Shown here piece by piece: positions 14,763 to 22,931 of a stretch of DNA of 40,244 nucleotides. The DNA comes from a virus, in IMG/VR virus record IMGVR_UViG_3300047383_000363, positions 1-40,244 of that record; one strand, given 5' to 3'. The notes beneath the pieces were generated by a model. The model was not told the DNA's origin. It worked only from the letters and a program-made list of their open reading frames with translations, and made no database searches. Each line of letters starts with the position of its first letter. Positions within the stretch are counted from its first letter, which is position 1. The translations under genes and the position numbers were made by a program.

Positions 14763-15737
14763 TTACTTCTTTTCATTTATTTGACGTTCAAATTCTCTTA
14801 AACGTTTAAACACGCTCATTAACTCAATAAGAGTAGGCCATGCTTTAAATAGATATTGAAGTGAGCCTTCTACTCTACCAAATGCACGAATAATCTGTTG
14901 CATGACACCTAATGTCACAACTCCTGCCACAATCGCAGGTGCTAAGAATACGTATGCTGATAAAACGTTTGCTTGTAAATATGTAATACGACCAATATTA
15001 AAATACAAATAACGCAGATAAGATTTAAAATGAATTGAACGAACGCCTTCAAACAGTTCATTGATTGTTTTTGGTCTTACAGTTTCATCATCTTCTGCAA
15101 TAACAAGTATCTTTCTATAAGCCGCTTCCTTCTTCTGCAAGTCATATTCAACACCGACTAGTCTTAGTAACCAACCTAATCCAATTAAGAATAGTGTACC
15201 ACCTACTGACCAAACGATAGCGCCTGTAATCAATCCATATTGCCAATCTCCAAAGAAGAAGATAGGAATACCTACTGATAAACCAAATAGAATAGGAACA
15301 AACTGTACTAGAACCATAATCGATTCAATGAAACTTGTACCTAGTCCTTCCATAATACGTGAAAATTTAATCGTATCTTCTTGTACCCTTTGTGCCGCAC
15401 CTTCAATAGTTCTTGCTTTATCATATACACTATGATACCAATCTACCATTGCATTACGCCATCTAAACAAATAGTGTGCCGTAAAGAAACTTACTGCCAC
15501 TGCAATAGCAACATATATCATCGCTAGATAGATAAATGTTCCTAAACTACTCCAATACTCACCAATAGTAATAGCATTGGGTTCTGCTAGGGCTTTCTGG
15601 ATCATGTCATAAAACTGACCGAACCACTCGTTAATCTTAACATCAATCTCAACTTGTATCCAGAGTGATGATAGGATTAATGCAGACCCTAACCAAGACC
15701 ATAAGGCCCATTCTTTTACTGTAAAAAATCTAAACAT
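14763..15737 (-). CDS. SbmA/BacA-like inner-membrane peptide transporter
   Basis: A 324-residue membrane protein with hydrophobic segments near residues 12-28, 65-90, 138-160, 165-185, 188-215 and 260-285. Segments such as YLFRWRNAMVDWYHSVYDKA, GAAQRVQEDTIKFSRIMEGL, SLQYLFKAWPTLIEL and a final RLREFE match the SbmA/BacA family. SbmA (406 aa in E. coli) takes up Pro-rich peptides, microcins and other small molecules using the proton gradient; the family lacks an ATPase. This copy is about 80 residues shorter, mainly at the ends. AGGAG seven bases before the ATG at 15737 supports the start. In a phage, it might import peptides or a precursor, or alter host sensitivity; none of this is shown. 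Confidence 0.9.
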   Translation of the reverse strand: MFRFFTVKEWALWSWLGSALILSSLWIQVEIDVKINEWFGQFYDMIQKALAEPNAITIGEYWSSLGTFIYLAMIYVAIAVAVSFFTAHYLFRWRNAMVDWYHSVYDKARTIEGAAQRVQEDTIKFSRIMEGLGTSFIESIMVLVQFVPILFGLSVGIPIFFFGDWQYGLITGAIVWSVGGTLFLIGLGWLLRLVGVEYDLQKKEAAYRKILVIAEDDETVRPKTINELFEGVRSIHFKSYLRYLYFNIGRITYLQANVLSAYVFLAPAIVAGVVTLGVMQQIIRAFGRVEGSLQYLFKAWPTLIELMSVFKRLREFERQINEKK

Positions 15738-15747
15738 GTTTATTCTC

Positions 15748-16782
15748 CTATGTTAGTCCCCCTACCTTCAACCCATTAACACCATAATAGTTCAAAAGAT
15801 AGTTCTTTATAACTAACGGGTCTTCTTCGTATATACTTATACCTTTATCTTCTATGTCTTTTTTATTCTTAATTTGCCATAGACGTACATCATTTGTTCC
15901 TACATTTACATTTATAGTATTTTTAATTTGATTGAATACACTTTCATTATCACCAAAGCACCAATCAAATGCATCAACAATTTTTCTTTCTCTGTCAATA
16001 ACATAATTTTTTTCTACTACAAGTGAACCAAAATTTTGATGCTCATGATTCCACACATCAATAAAATGTTCAAAGTCTGTACGAAATTCTTTTCCTTGAT
16101 AAAAGTTTTCTTTATTCTTTGATGCTATTTCAATTTGCCAAGCATAGTATCCATCATCTGATTTATATTTTTCTAAGAACCACTTATACATTTCACTGCC
16201 TAACTGTAGTTCTACTCGCTCTTGTTCTAAATTCTTTCTATTGAACCAACGTCTTAAAAACATACGCAATGTAAGTATCTGTGTATTTTTTAAAGGATAT
16301 AGATATAAGGAATTGATACCTTGAAGTTGTTCGTATTCTCTAAAAAGATAATGTGTACGTAAAACTAAATTAGATTGTTCCCTATTATTAGTGACAACTG
16401 AATTCTTTTCATCATCAGATATAGTTCTGATTTCTCCGCCCTTTTCTAATTCAAGGCATTCTTTTCTGTAGTATCTTAAAAGTTTTAAGTTTGATGCTAG
16501 TTTGTGTATATCATGTGTGTCTACTAGTCCATCATATAACAGATAAGGTTTAGTGTAATCAAATATATTAGGTTGCGTATATTGATTAAAGAAACTGTCT
16601 TCCACACCATAGTTTGCAGTACCTTCTTCGCCTGTTCTCCAATCTACATTAGATTGTGCATGAACAATGTTTGCTATAGTTTCAGCTAGTTTCTCTCCGC
16701 CTGTACCACCAGAGTATTCTATATGATATAAGTTAGACCAATCATACCCATTGAGAGTTATAGGGTCTGTAGTATTCGCCAT
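15748..16782 (-). CDS. Unknown protein with N-terminal P-loop-like motif (344 aa)
   Basis: I do not recognise the family. Near the N-terminus YHIEYSGGTGGEKLAETIANI resembles the strand, glycine loop and helix of P-loop folds such as sulfotransferases, although no classic GKT/GKS is present. The rest is rich in aromatic and charged residues, with LRTHYLFREYEQLQG and FLRRWFNRKNLEQERVEL. The frame is open from 16794, but GGAAG sits close before the ATG at 16782 (MANTTDP), which I prefer. It overlaps the phosphomannomutase-like gene by 25 bases. With the neighbouring methyltransferase and sugar-phosphate-type enzyme it could belong to surface or glycan modification, a loose inference. Confidence 0.7.
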   Translation of the reverse strand: MANTTDPITLNGYDWSNLYHIEYSGGTGGEKLAETIANIVHAQSNVDWRTGEEGTANYGVEDSFFNQYTQPNIFDYTKPYLLYDGLVDTHDIHKLASNLKLLRYYRKECLELEKGGEIRTISDDEKNSVVTNNREQSNLVLRTHYLFREYEQLQGINSLYLYPLKNTQILTLRMFLRRWFNRKNLEQERVELQLGSEMYKWFLEKYKSDDGYYAWQIEIASKNKENFYQGKEFRTDFEHFIDVWNHEHQNFGSLVVEKNYVIDRERKIVDAFDWCFGDNESVFNQIKNTINVNVGTNDVRLWQIKNKKDIEDKGISIYEEDPLVIKNYLLNYYGVNGLKVGGLT

Positions 16783-17468
16783 GTTTCTTCCCATCCATCG
16801 ACATGATAAACTACACCATTGTCTCTCTGTTTTACTGCGTAGGCGATATCAAAATCATTTCCACCTTGTTGACATTTATCACCAAAGAAAACTATTTCTG
16901 CATCTGTAGTAAAGTCATCAAGTATTTGTTGTTTGCCTTTTCCTATAGGCATAATATCTAAACCAGTTTCGCCTGCGACTTGGGCGACAACATTATATTC
17001 CTTAGAAAAGTTGTTATTAAATTCTTTTGCTATATCAAATCTATCATTGTTTGCTAAATCATATTCAACATATTTTTTACGTTGTTCTGTTGTTGCATTT
17101 CTACCAACAATACTATAATTTATTAGACCTGGGCGTTCATCAAAATGCCAACCTGTTTTAGTATCAAAGTTGTGATGTATAAGTTTTGTTTCTAAGAAGT
17201 GCCATGGGAGTTGTTCAAGTTTCCAATCATTATTATAAACGTTTGTACCTTTTTCCCATACTGAATTGCCACTGCAATTATAAACACGTTTTACTTCTGC
17301 AAATACATCTTCACCTATTTGTTCTATTGTCTTTGGTGCATCACTTCCTGTAGCAAGATAAACAGAATTCTCACTATTGAATTTAAGAAACCATTTCTTA
17401 AACTCTGAGTCCATTAGACCTCTACTAGGTGTTAGTGTTCCATCTACATCGAATATATAATATTTCAT
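16758..17468 (-). CDS. Phosphomannomutase-like HAD-superfamily protein
   Basis: This 236-residue protein has the HAD motif FDVDGTLTPSR (Asp7 and Asp9) and a C-terminal FFGDKCQQGGNDFDIAYAV with GDK at 196-198 and GGND at 202-205. With the cap-domain stretch PGLINYSIVGRNATTEQR it resembles the eukaryote-type phosphomannomutase (PMM) family, which interconverts mannose-6-P and mannose-1-P; a related sugar phosphatase is the main alternative. The ATG at 17468 overlaps the methyltransferase stop in ATGA, so it is chosen over an open frame starting at 17510. PMM supplies GDP-mannose for glycans; a glycosyltransferase gene lies at 22932-24020, but no GDP-mannose synthase is seen here. Confidence 0.82.
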   Translation of the reverse strand: MKYYIFDVDGTLTPSRGLMDSEFKKWFLKFNSENSVYLATGSDAPKTIEQIGEDVFAEVKRVYNCSGNSVWEKGTNVYNNDWKLEQLPWHFLETKLIHHNFDTKTGWHFDERPGLINYSIVGRNATTEQRKKYVEYDLANNDRFDIAKEFNNNFSKEYNVVAQVAGETGLDIMPIGKGKQQILDDFTTDAEIVFFGDKCQQGGNDFDIAYAVKQRDNGVVYHVDGWEETWRILQTL

Positions 17469-18121
17469 GATTTTAGTGTTATATTTTTTTGTTTCTGTAA
17501 TACATACCAATCGTATGTTTCCGTAAAAGTTTTATTACCTTGTTTTAAATCTTTTAAAACTATTTCATCATAGCCTTTTAGTTCAAAACCTGCTCTTTGA
17601 AATAGACTTTTGTACATTGGAGCACCCATGATACTGTAATGATTTTTCCAATGCTCTAGTCCACGTTCACTATTTTTAAGTCTTTCTATACTAGGCTGAG
17701 GCATTTCTACATATAACCAGCCACCTACTTTAAGCATCTTATTTAATTGATAGATTGTATAGAAAGGAAACGGAGAATGTTCTAGTACATGTCGCATCCA
17801 AACTGCATCAAATTCTTCATTAAATCCTGTAAAGTTGAAATCTACGTTATGTACTTTGAACCCATCGGCTTCACATGATTCTACATCTTCATCATTTAAT
17901 GTAAGACCTTCAACATTTGTAAACCCTAGTTCTCTCATTTTTCTCATGGCATAACCGGCACCACACCCTAAGTCTAATACTCTCATATTAGTTTTAAGAA
18001 GTTGCAAAAAACCTGGTAGCATAGCATCAGTAACTTGTGTTGTCAAAACACTATCAGGTTCATGATATACTTCACCTAATAAGTCACTGTAAAATGCATC
18101 AAAGTCTTTCCATTTATTCAT
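17465..18121 (-). CDS. Class I SAM-dependent methyltransferase
   Basis: A 218-residue Rossmann-fold methyltransferase. Motif I is VLDLGCGAGYA at residues 48-58, followed by the acidic loop and WMRHVLEHSPFPF (motif IV region) and LKVGGWLYVEMPQP (motif V-VI). The type resembles UbiE/Coq5-like small-molecule methyltransferases rather than DNA enzymes, as no NPPY motif is present. Substrate unknown. It overlaps the RNase H gene by eight bases upstream and the PMM-like gene by four bases downstream, so all three are coupled. The pairing with a sugar-phosphate enzyme suggests glycan or sugar methylation, but that is inference. Confidence 0.87.
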   Translation of the reverse strand: MNKWKDFDAFYSDLLGEVYHEPDSVLTTQVTDAMLPGFLQLLKTNMRVLDLGCGAGYAMRKMRELGFTNVEGLTLNDEDVESCEADGFKVHNVDFNFTGFNEEFDAVWMRHVLEHSPFPFYTIYQLNKMLKVGGWLYVEMPQPSIERLKNSERGLEHWKNHYSIMGAPMYKSLFQRAGFELKGYDEIVLKDLKQGNKTFTETYDWYVLQKQKNITLKS

Positions 18122-19115
18122 GAGGATATGCTCTGTTTAGAATAGCCGCCATTTCATCTGGTGCTTTAGATAAGTTCTGTAAGTCCCACTCACCGCACCA
18201 TTTCAGAAAGTTTATACCAACACCTGGAATAGATTTAGGTTTACTTGCATCTGCAATAGTTTGAACAAACTCTACTTTTAATTCTGTTGGTTGAGCATGT
18301 AAGTCAATTAAAATCTTATTGCGTTCATAATCTTCACGTACTGTATGTTCATCACCATTATGGTCAGTCCACTTTTGTAACATAAAGTTATTCCAATTAA
18401 AACCGCCTGTTGCTTTATCTTCATATGCTTCTAGCATACCTGTTTTATTACGTGAGCCTTTCTTACGTACACCTGGATATGCTGAAAAGATATTATCGCT
18501 TGTGTCACCACGAATACATTTCTCAAACAACAACCACTCAGGGTCTGGAGCAGGCATAACTTCTTTTGTCTTTTTATCTTTCATAGGTGTCATGTTCTTA
18601 TCATCTTTAAAGAAGCCATCTTTAGTAATGATACGATTTTGTACACCGTCATAAATCCTTACGTTGTCTTGAATTAGTTGTAGATAATCACTATCACTTG
18701 AAATAACAATGTGGTCATCGTTAGGATGAGACTCAATAAACATAGCAATCATATCATCTGCTTCTGCTTGTTTATTTTGTAGTAATGTTACATTAGTTTT
18801 CTTATCTAAGAATTGAACCATGTTATCGTATGCATCAAACATGATTTGATTTTCTTCTTGTTCTCGCACAGATAAAGCCTCACGTGCATCTTTACGATTA
18901 CGTTTATACGGCTCATAGAAATCTTTACGCCATGAACGACCTTCTAAACAAAATACTGCATGGTCGGCATTGAATTTATTGTAACACATTTTCACACTAT
19001 TCATCATAATATGAAACGCCATGCCAATACGCATATCGACATTTGAACCACGCATTGCTACGTGTTTTGCTCTGTGATACATGTTGAAACTGTCAACAAG
19101 GATGAAAGTAGCCAT
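18114..19115 (-). CDS. rnh: T4 RNase H-like 5'-3' exonuclease (FEN family)
   Basis: A 333-residue member of the FEN-1/T5 exonuclease superfamily, close in size to T4 RNase H (305 aa), which removes RNA primers from lagging-strand fragments. Metal-binding acids are in place: Asp8 in ILVDSFN, Glu118-Ala-Asp120-Asp121 in AEADD, Asp141 and Asp143 in SSDSDYLQL, and Asp204 and Asp207 in RGDTSDN. A helix-hairpin-helix like stretch KPKSIPGVGINFL lies toward the C-terminus. GAGG before the ATG at 19115 and a sigma70-like promoter upstream support the start. It works with the polymerase and clamp encoded at 27573-32495. Confidence 0.93.
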   Translation of the reverse strand: MATFILVDSFNMYHRAKHVAMRGSNVDMRIGMAFHIMMNSVKMCYNKFNADHAVFCLEGRSWRKDFYEPYKRNRKDAREALSVREQEENQIMFDAYDNMVQFLDKKTNVTLLQNKQAEADDMIAMFIESHPNDDHIVISSDSDYLQLIQDNVRIYDGVQNRIITKDGFFKDDKNMTPMKDKKTKEVMPAPDPEWLLFEKCIRGDTSDNIFSAYPGVRKKGSRNKTGMLEAYEDKATGGFNWNNFMLQKWTDHNGDEHTVREDYERNKILIDLHAQPTELKVEFVQTIADASKPKSIPGVGINFLKWCGEWDLQNLSKAPDEMAAILNRAYPHE

Positions 19116-19144
19116 TATTACCTCTTTAAGTTATATACGTACTT

Positions 19145-19173
19145 AATATAACACAGTTTACTGGAAATGTCAA
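19145..19173 (-). promoter_or_regulatory. Sigma70-like promoter of the RNase H gene
   Basis: TTGACA (19173-19168), a 17-base spacer ending in TGT, and TATATT (19150-19145). The -35 overlaps the last bases of the preceding gene (stop at 19170). The leader to the ATG at 19115 is about 22 bases. Confidence 0.72.
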
Positions 19174-19634
19174 GAGTATTCAGCGGTATCTTCGCCAGTT
19201 TTTAATCGTTGAACAATAAGTCCTTCTTTACTTTTAGCATCAACACTTTTAGTAATGCCTTCTTCGTCTTCAAGACCTTCCATTACAATGTTTTTGCATA
19301 AGTCATTAAACCAATTGTCTACAATTTTATCTGGTTCTGTGCCTTCGTATCCTGAGTTCGCAAGATATTCAACAAATTCTTCATTGAAATCTAATTCAAA
19401 GAAACCTGAACCGGGCTTTTCTTTATCAAGTTCCATCTTAAGAACTTTAACCCAAGGCTCTCCTTTTGCAGTCGCCTGTCTTTTGTCATGTTCAATCTTA
19501 GATATGTGTCCATATTTAAAATCTATTTCTGCCATACGTTTTTGCATAGCTTTATCATCACTTATTTTTCTAGCTTCCGCTCTATCGTTTTCTTCGTCTG
19601 TCTTGAACCATGTACTAGGTTTTAAAATATCCAT
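19170..19634 (-). CDS. Conserved phage protein of unknown function (154 aa)
   Basis: The sequence starts MDILKPSTWFKTDEENDRAE, has a charged helical region (residues 17-60, including HISKIEHDKRQATAKGEPWV), then GSGFFELDFNEEFVEYLANS and a C-terminal NWFNDLCKNIVMEGLEDEEG. The pattern matches a hypothetical protein common in marine T4-like phages, without known function. It is soluble and acidic overall. AAAGGA five to six bases before the ATG at 19634 supports the start. It lies between the rhodanese and RNase H genes. Confidence 0.8.
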   Translation of the reverse strand: MDILKPSTWFKTDEENDRAEARKISDDKAMQKRMAEIDFKYGHISKIEHDKRQATAKGEPWVKVLKMELDKEKPGSGFFELDFNEEFVEYLANSGYEGTEPDKIVDNWFNDLCKNIVMEGLEDEEGITKSVDAKSKEGLIVQRLKTGEDTAEYS

Positions 19635-19644
19635 TTTATTCCTT

Positions 19645-19992
19645 TCAGTTCACTTTTAATTCTGGTACTGATTTTAATAGTTCATCAATACCGCCTTCGA
19701 TATAAATCATATTTTTATATCCATTATTTTTAATGTACTTTGTTACTTGTTCTGCTCTTGTACCGTCTTGGCAAAGCATTAAACAAATAATATAAGTAGG
19801 AGCCATATCTATCTGGTCAGGTATTTCGTACATTGAAATATTAAATGTACCTTTAATAATACCTTTCTCAGTTCGTTCTTCTGCCTCTCGTATGTCAACA
19901 AGCATGTACTCTTGTTTATCATACCATTCGTTAACGAATTCTTCTACTGTTATTGACAGTGTATCATCATTTGTTTTATAAAATTCAGTCAT
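19645..19992 (-). CDS. Single-domain rhodanese-like protein
   Basis: A 115-residue single rhodanese domain. LVDIREAEER at 31-40 is the entry motif and CQDGTRA at 74-80 gives the active loop with catalytic Cys74 and Arg79, as in PspE/GlpE-type proteins. These move sulfane sulfur to thiols or cyanide. It follows the MetK gene with a three-base gap, and precedes the 19170-19634 gene. A sulfur-transfer partner is not visible; tRNA thiolation or a sulfur-trafficking role tied to methionine/SAM use is speculation. The active site is complete, so it is likely functional. Confidence 0.88.
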   Translation of the reverse strand: MTEFYKTNDDTLSITVEEFVNEWYDKQEYMLVDIREAEERTEKGIIKGTFNISMYEIPDQIDMAPTYIICLMLCQDGTRAEQVTKYIKNNGYKNMIYIEGGIDELLKSVPELKVN

Positions 19993-19995
19993 TGT

Positions 19996-21144
19996 CTAAC
20001 ATCCTTCATTAATTTCTTTTTCCCATTCGTCAGCATCAGCGAATTTTCTTTCCCAACCTATTTGTTCCCATGGAACATTCTTTTCACCAAAGTGACCAAA
20101 TATACAGTTCTCACTATAGTTGTAGAATTCAAATAATTTAAATCTATCAATGATACCTTTAGGAGTTAAGTCAATATTGTCTCTGACAAATTTGTGAATT
20201 GAACGATTGTGTCCATTACTATCAATGTAAATACTTGTAGGTTCTTTTACACCAATAGCATATGACAACTGCACATTGCACCAATCTGCCATGTTATCTG
20301 CTACAATATTCTTTGCTAACCATCTTGCCATATAAGCCGCTGACCTATCTACTTTGGTAGGATCTTTTCCGCTAAAAGCACCACCACCGTGAGGAGCAAA
20401 ACCGCCATAGGTATCCACGATAATTTTGCGTCCGGTGAGGCCTGTGTCGCCATCAGGACCACCAACAAGAAACTTGCCAGTAGGGTTAAAATGATATACA
20501 GTGTCTTTATCAATTAAATCTCCTAACACTTCTTCAACTGTATCTTTAATAGGCATTCTAATACTATGTTCCATACCTTCTGTATGTTGACATGATACAA
20601 CTACCTGGTCTACACGTTTTACTTTACCGCCTTCATACTGTACACTAACTTGTGATTTGCTATCAGGCTGTATGTATTTATAATCCTCATTTACACGTAG
20701 ACTTCTTAATTTCTTTAGAATTTCGTGTGAGTAATGTATGGGTGCAGGCATCATGCTTGGAGTATCGTTTGATGCATATCCAAACATAATACCTTGGTCA
20801 CCCGCCCCAAAGTTATCAGTACCTAAACCGATATCACCACTTTGTTTATGAATTTTTTGTACAACTTCTAAGTCTTTCCAGTGAAATCCAGATTGTTCGT
20901 ATCCAATTTCTTTGACTTTATCTCTAACGATTTGTTCTACTTCTTCTGTAGAAACGTTAAAGTTTTTTACTTCGCCCGCCAACGTTACGTAGTTGGTAGT
21001 TACAAGTGTCTCTATTGCTACACGTGTTGTTTCATCACCATTCTTAAGTCCAGCATCAACTAGTGCATCACTAATTTGGTCTGCTACTTTATCTGGGTGA
21101 CCATCACTAACACTTTCGCTAGTAAAAATATAATCGTTCATCAT
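19996..21144 (-). CDS. metK: S-adenosylmethionine synthetase
   Basis: A 382-residue, full-length MetK that makes S-adenosylmethionine from ATP and methionine. Signatures are GHPDKVADQISDAL at 15-28, GAGDQGIMFGY at 113-123 (first PROSITE motif), GGPDGDTGLTGRK at 228-240, and GGGAFSGKDPTKVD at 253-266 (P-loop-like second motif). Two adjacent ATG codons at 21144 and 21141 serve as the start, after AAGGATAAGGA. A complete metK is uncommon in phages. This window holds several SAM users: two radical SAM proteins and two methyltransferase-like proteins. The codon use looks like its neighbours', so acquisition is not recent. Confidence 0.96.
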   Translation of the reverse strand: MMNDYIFTSESVSDGHPDKVADQISDALVDAGLKNGDETTRVAIETLVTTNYVTLAGEVKNFNVSTEEVEQIVRDKVKEIGYEQSGFHWKDLEVVQKIHKQSGDIGLGTDNFGAGDQGIMFGYASNDTPSMMPAPIHYSHEILKKLRSLRVNEDYKYIQPDSKSQVSVQYEGGKVKRVDQVVVSCQHTEGMEHSIRMPIKDTVEEVLGDLIDKDTVYHFNPTGKFLVGGPDGDTGLTGRKIIVDTYGGFAPHGGGAFSGKDPTKVDRSAAYMARWLAKNIVADNMADWCNVQLSYAIGVKEPTSIYIDSNGHNRSIHKFVRDNIDLTPKGIIDRFKLFEFYNYSENCIFGHFGEKNVPWEQIGWERKFADADEWEKEINEGC

Positions 21145-21159
21145 AAGTTATCCTTATCC

Positions 21160-21282
21160 TTAATATCCGGCTTCCCGAATTCTTTTCTCTAAATCATTAT
21201 GATTTATTTCTTTTTTCATAACATTTTCCGTATGTTCATTTGTATATCTAGATGCAGTTCCATCATCAAGTACCCCAGGCAT
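21160..21282 (-). CDS. Possible small protein (40 aa) between queE and metK
   Basis: A short frame from the ATG at 21282 gives MPGVLDDGTASRYTNEHTEN followed by VMKKEINHNDLEKRIREAGY. Its start overlaps the end of queE by 17 bases and it fills the otherwise empty stretch before metK. GGAA directly before the ATG is poorly spaced. The same frame stays open far upstream, but there it lies within queE and reads as hydrophobic nonsense, so only the distal part is plausible. Charged, soluble, function unknown. Confidence 0.42.
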   Translation of the reverse strand: MPGVLDDGTASRYTNEHTENVMKKEINHNDLEKRIREAGY

Positions 21283-22159
21283 TTCCGAATAGGGATATGT
21301 GTAATCTGGGCGTGAATCTCCATCCTTTCTCCATGCAAAGTTCAGCGACTTGCTTGACCGTAAGATTGTATTCTTCACTTCTACCGCCCAACGGCATAAG
21401 ATAGACAGGACATTCAATGCCCACTGCACGATACTCGTTAACGGCCCTATTAGCATCGTTAACATCTGTATCATCAGAAACAACAAACTTAAAGTACATA
21501 CTAGACCCAGGAATGTCATTGTAATCACTAGCGATATCAGGTTTGATAGCAGTGTCCCAAGGTTCTCCCGAAACTGGGAGTTTTGGAGAGCAACTAAATG
21601 TTGTTTTAAATCTTGCCTTACTTGAGAGATATTCTTTAAACTCTGGGTGTAGACTTTGTGTAGTGTTTGTTTCAAATGTAACATTTTTTAAATCACGCAT
21701 CCTTTCATGTTCGAACAATTCAATATACAAACGTTGCCACGCTAACAAAGGTTCACCGCCAGTCATTATTAAATGAACATCCTGACCGTTATCTTGTGTC
21801 CACTTGCCATTAGGTGTAAGAGATAGTAAATGTTCTACTACTTCATCTACCGTTGCTTGTTTATTAAAATGTTTAAATTCAGGATAGATACTTGCATAAG
21901 TATCACACCCTGTATGTATAATAGGTAAGTCTTCGAATTCTTTTGTAGTTTTATGAACACCTTTATCAATTAGTTCCTTAACTTCATCATTATATCGATT
22001 TCCTGCCTTTTGTTTTTCGTCACGCATTGGTTCATCTTTTAGACCAAAGTTCATACAACGAAAGTTACAACCGAAAGTACGTAAGAATACACTTGGTACC
22101 CCTACGTATTTACCTTCACCTTGTACTGAATAGAATGCTTCTGAATATCTCAGTTTCAT
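21266..22159 (-). CDS. queE: QueE-like 7-carboxy-7-deazaguanine synthase (radical SAM) with split cysteine motif
   Basis: A 297-residue QueE-like radical SAM enzyme, which turns 6-carboxy-tetrahydropterin into 7-carboxy-7-deazaguanine. The N-terminus SEAFYSVQGEGKYVGVPSVF is typical. The iron-sulfur motif begins as Cys31-x3-Cys35 (GCNFRCMNFG), but the third cysteine is displaced: a segment of about 49 residues intervenes before GCDTYAS with Cys85, which matches the usual WCDTxYS. TGGEPLL at 132-138 is the SAM-binding GGEP motif. E. coli QueE is 223 aa, and the insertion explains much of the extra length. It sits two bases after folE, and queD and a DpdA-like gene lie upstream, so it belongs to the deazaguanine pathway. 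Confidence 0.9.
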   Translation of the reverse strand: MKLRYSEAFYSVQGEGKYVGVPSVFLRTFGCNFRCMNFGLKDEPMRDEKQKAGNRYNDEVKELIDKGVHKTTKEFEDLPIIHTGCDTYASIYPEFKHFNKQATVDEVVEHLLSLTPNGKWTQDNGQDVHLIMTGGEPLLAWQRLYIELFEHERMRDLKNVTFETNTTQSLHPEFKEYLSSKARFKTTFSCSPKLPVSGEPWDTAIKPDIASDYNDIPGSSMYFKFVVSDDTDVNDANRAVNEYRAVGIECPVYLMPLGGRSEEYNLTVKQVAELCMEKGWRFTPRLHISLFGNAWGT

Positions 22160-22160
22160 T

Positions 22161-22838
22161 CTACTTATGACCTTTCATACTCAACATTAAATTATAAAAT
22201 TCTTGTTTAAGATTAGGATCGTCCCTAAACTTACCTAACATTACCGCAGTAGTCATATCACTATCATGTTCTTTAACACCTCTATGTGTCATGCAATGAT
22301 GTTCTGCTTTGACAACAACCGCAACATTAGGTGTCTTTGCGTATTTCACAAGTTTATCTGCAATCTGTGTTGTCATTTCTTCTTGAATCTGTGGACGTTC
22401 AGCAATGTGATGTACAAGTCTATTAAACTTGGATAGACCAATAACTTCTTCTTCTGGAAATATACCTACCCAACATTTACCTACAATGTTTTGAAGATGA
22501 TGGGCACAAGTACTACGAATAGTAATTGGACCTGTTGTATACAAGTTATTATATCCCATGTTAGGAAAACTTGTTACTCTTGGTTCTGGTATGTAACGTC
22601 CACCAAATGTCTCATTTAAAAACATTTTAGCTACACGTTTTGCAGTTTCTTTTGTGTTATGGTCGTGTTCTGTGTCTATAACTAGACTACTTAACACCCG
22701 TTGCATTTCATCCTGTACTTCTGCTTGAAGTAGTTCTAATTCACCGGGCTTGATAAACTCTGCTATATTATCGTTAGCATGAAATCTCGTTTTTGCCGTA
22801 ACGATACGTTCTTTGATTATATCGGAAGTCTTTCTCAT
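22161..22838 (-). CDS. folE: GTP cyclohydrolase I
   Basis: A 225-residue GTP cyclohydrolase I, first enzyme of both folate and 7-deazaguanine synthesis, giving dihydroneopterin triphosphate. Zinc ligands are visible: Cys111 and His114 in STCAHH, and Cys182 in HHCMTHRG. IGLSKFNRLVHHIAERPQIQ is the family signature around residues 133-152. AAGGA nine bases before the ATG at 22838 supports the start. It begins a transcript from a consensus promoter at 22895-22923. In this setting, upstream of queE and near queD, its product most likely feeds queuosine-type bases; it would also serve folate alongside the phage DHFR. Confidence 0.96.
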   Translation of the reverse strand: MRKTSDIIKERIVTAKTRFHANDNIAEFIKPGELELLQAEVQDEMQRVLSSLVIDTEHDHNTKETAKRVAKMFLNETFGGRYIPEPRVTSFPNMGYNNLYTTGPITIRSTCAHHLQNIVGKCWVGIFPEEEVIGLSKFNRLVHHIAERPQIQEEMTTQIADKLVKYAKTPNVAVVVKAEHHCMTHRGVKEHDSDMTTAVMLGKFRDDPNLKQEFYNLMLSMKGHK

Positions 22839-22894
22839 GTACTATGTTCCTTTTCATTATGTTATACGGTGGAATCCCACGCATATATCTTATT

Positions 22895-22923
22895 ATTATA
22901 TATGAATGATACTCCTATGTCAA
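22895..22923 (-). promoter_or_regulatory. Consensus sigma70 promoter of the folE-queE unit
   Basis: Perfect TTGACA (22923-22918), a 17-base spacer, and perfect TATAAT (22900-22895). It lies just after the glycosyltransferase stop at 22932, in the CTATTGACA context. The leader includes a short inverted repeat, GTGG-GATT-CCAC, near 22869-22880. This is the strongest promoter match in the window. Confidence 0.88.
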
Positions 22924-22931
22924 TAGATATT

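Noticed and set aside
21285-21684. Long minus-strand frame overlapping queE, upstream of the small 21160-21282 gene
   Set aside because: It lies wholly within queE in another frame and reads as unlikely hydrophobic sequence; only the part after 21282 is outside or nearly outside queE.
22839-22894. preQ1 riboswitch in the folE leader
   Set aside because: The short leader has a small GTGG/CCAC repeat but not the C-rich loop and A-rich tail of a preQ1 aptamer.
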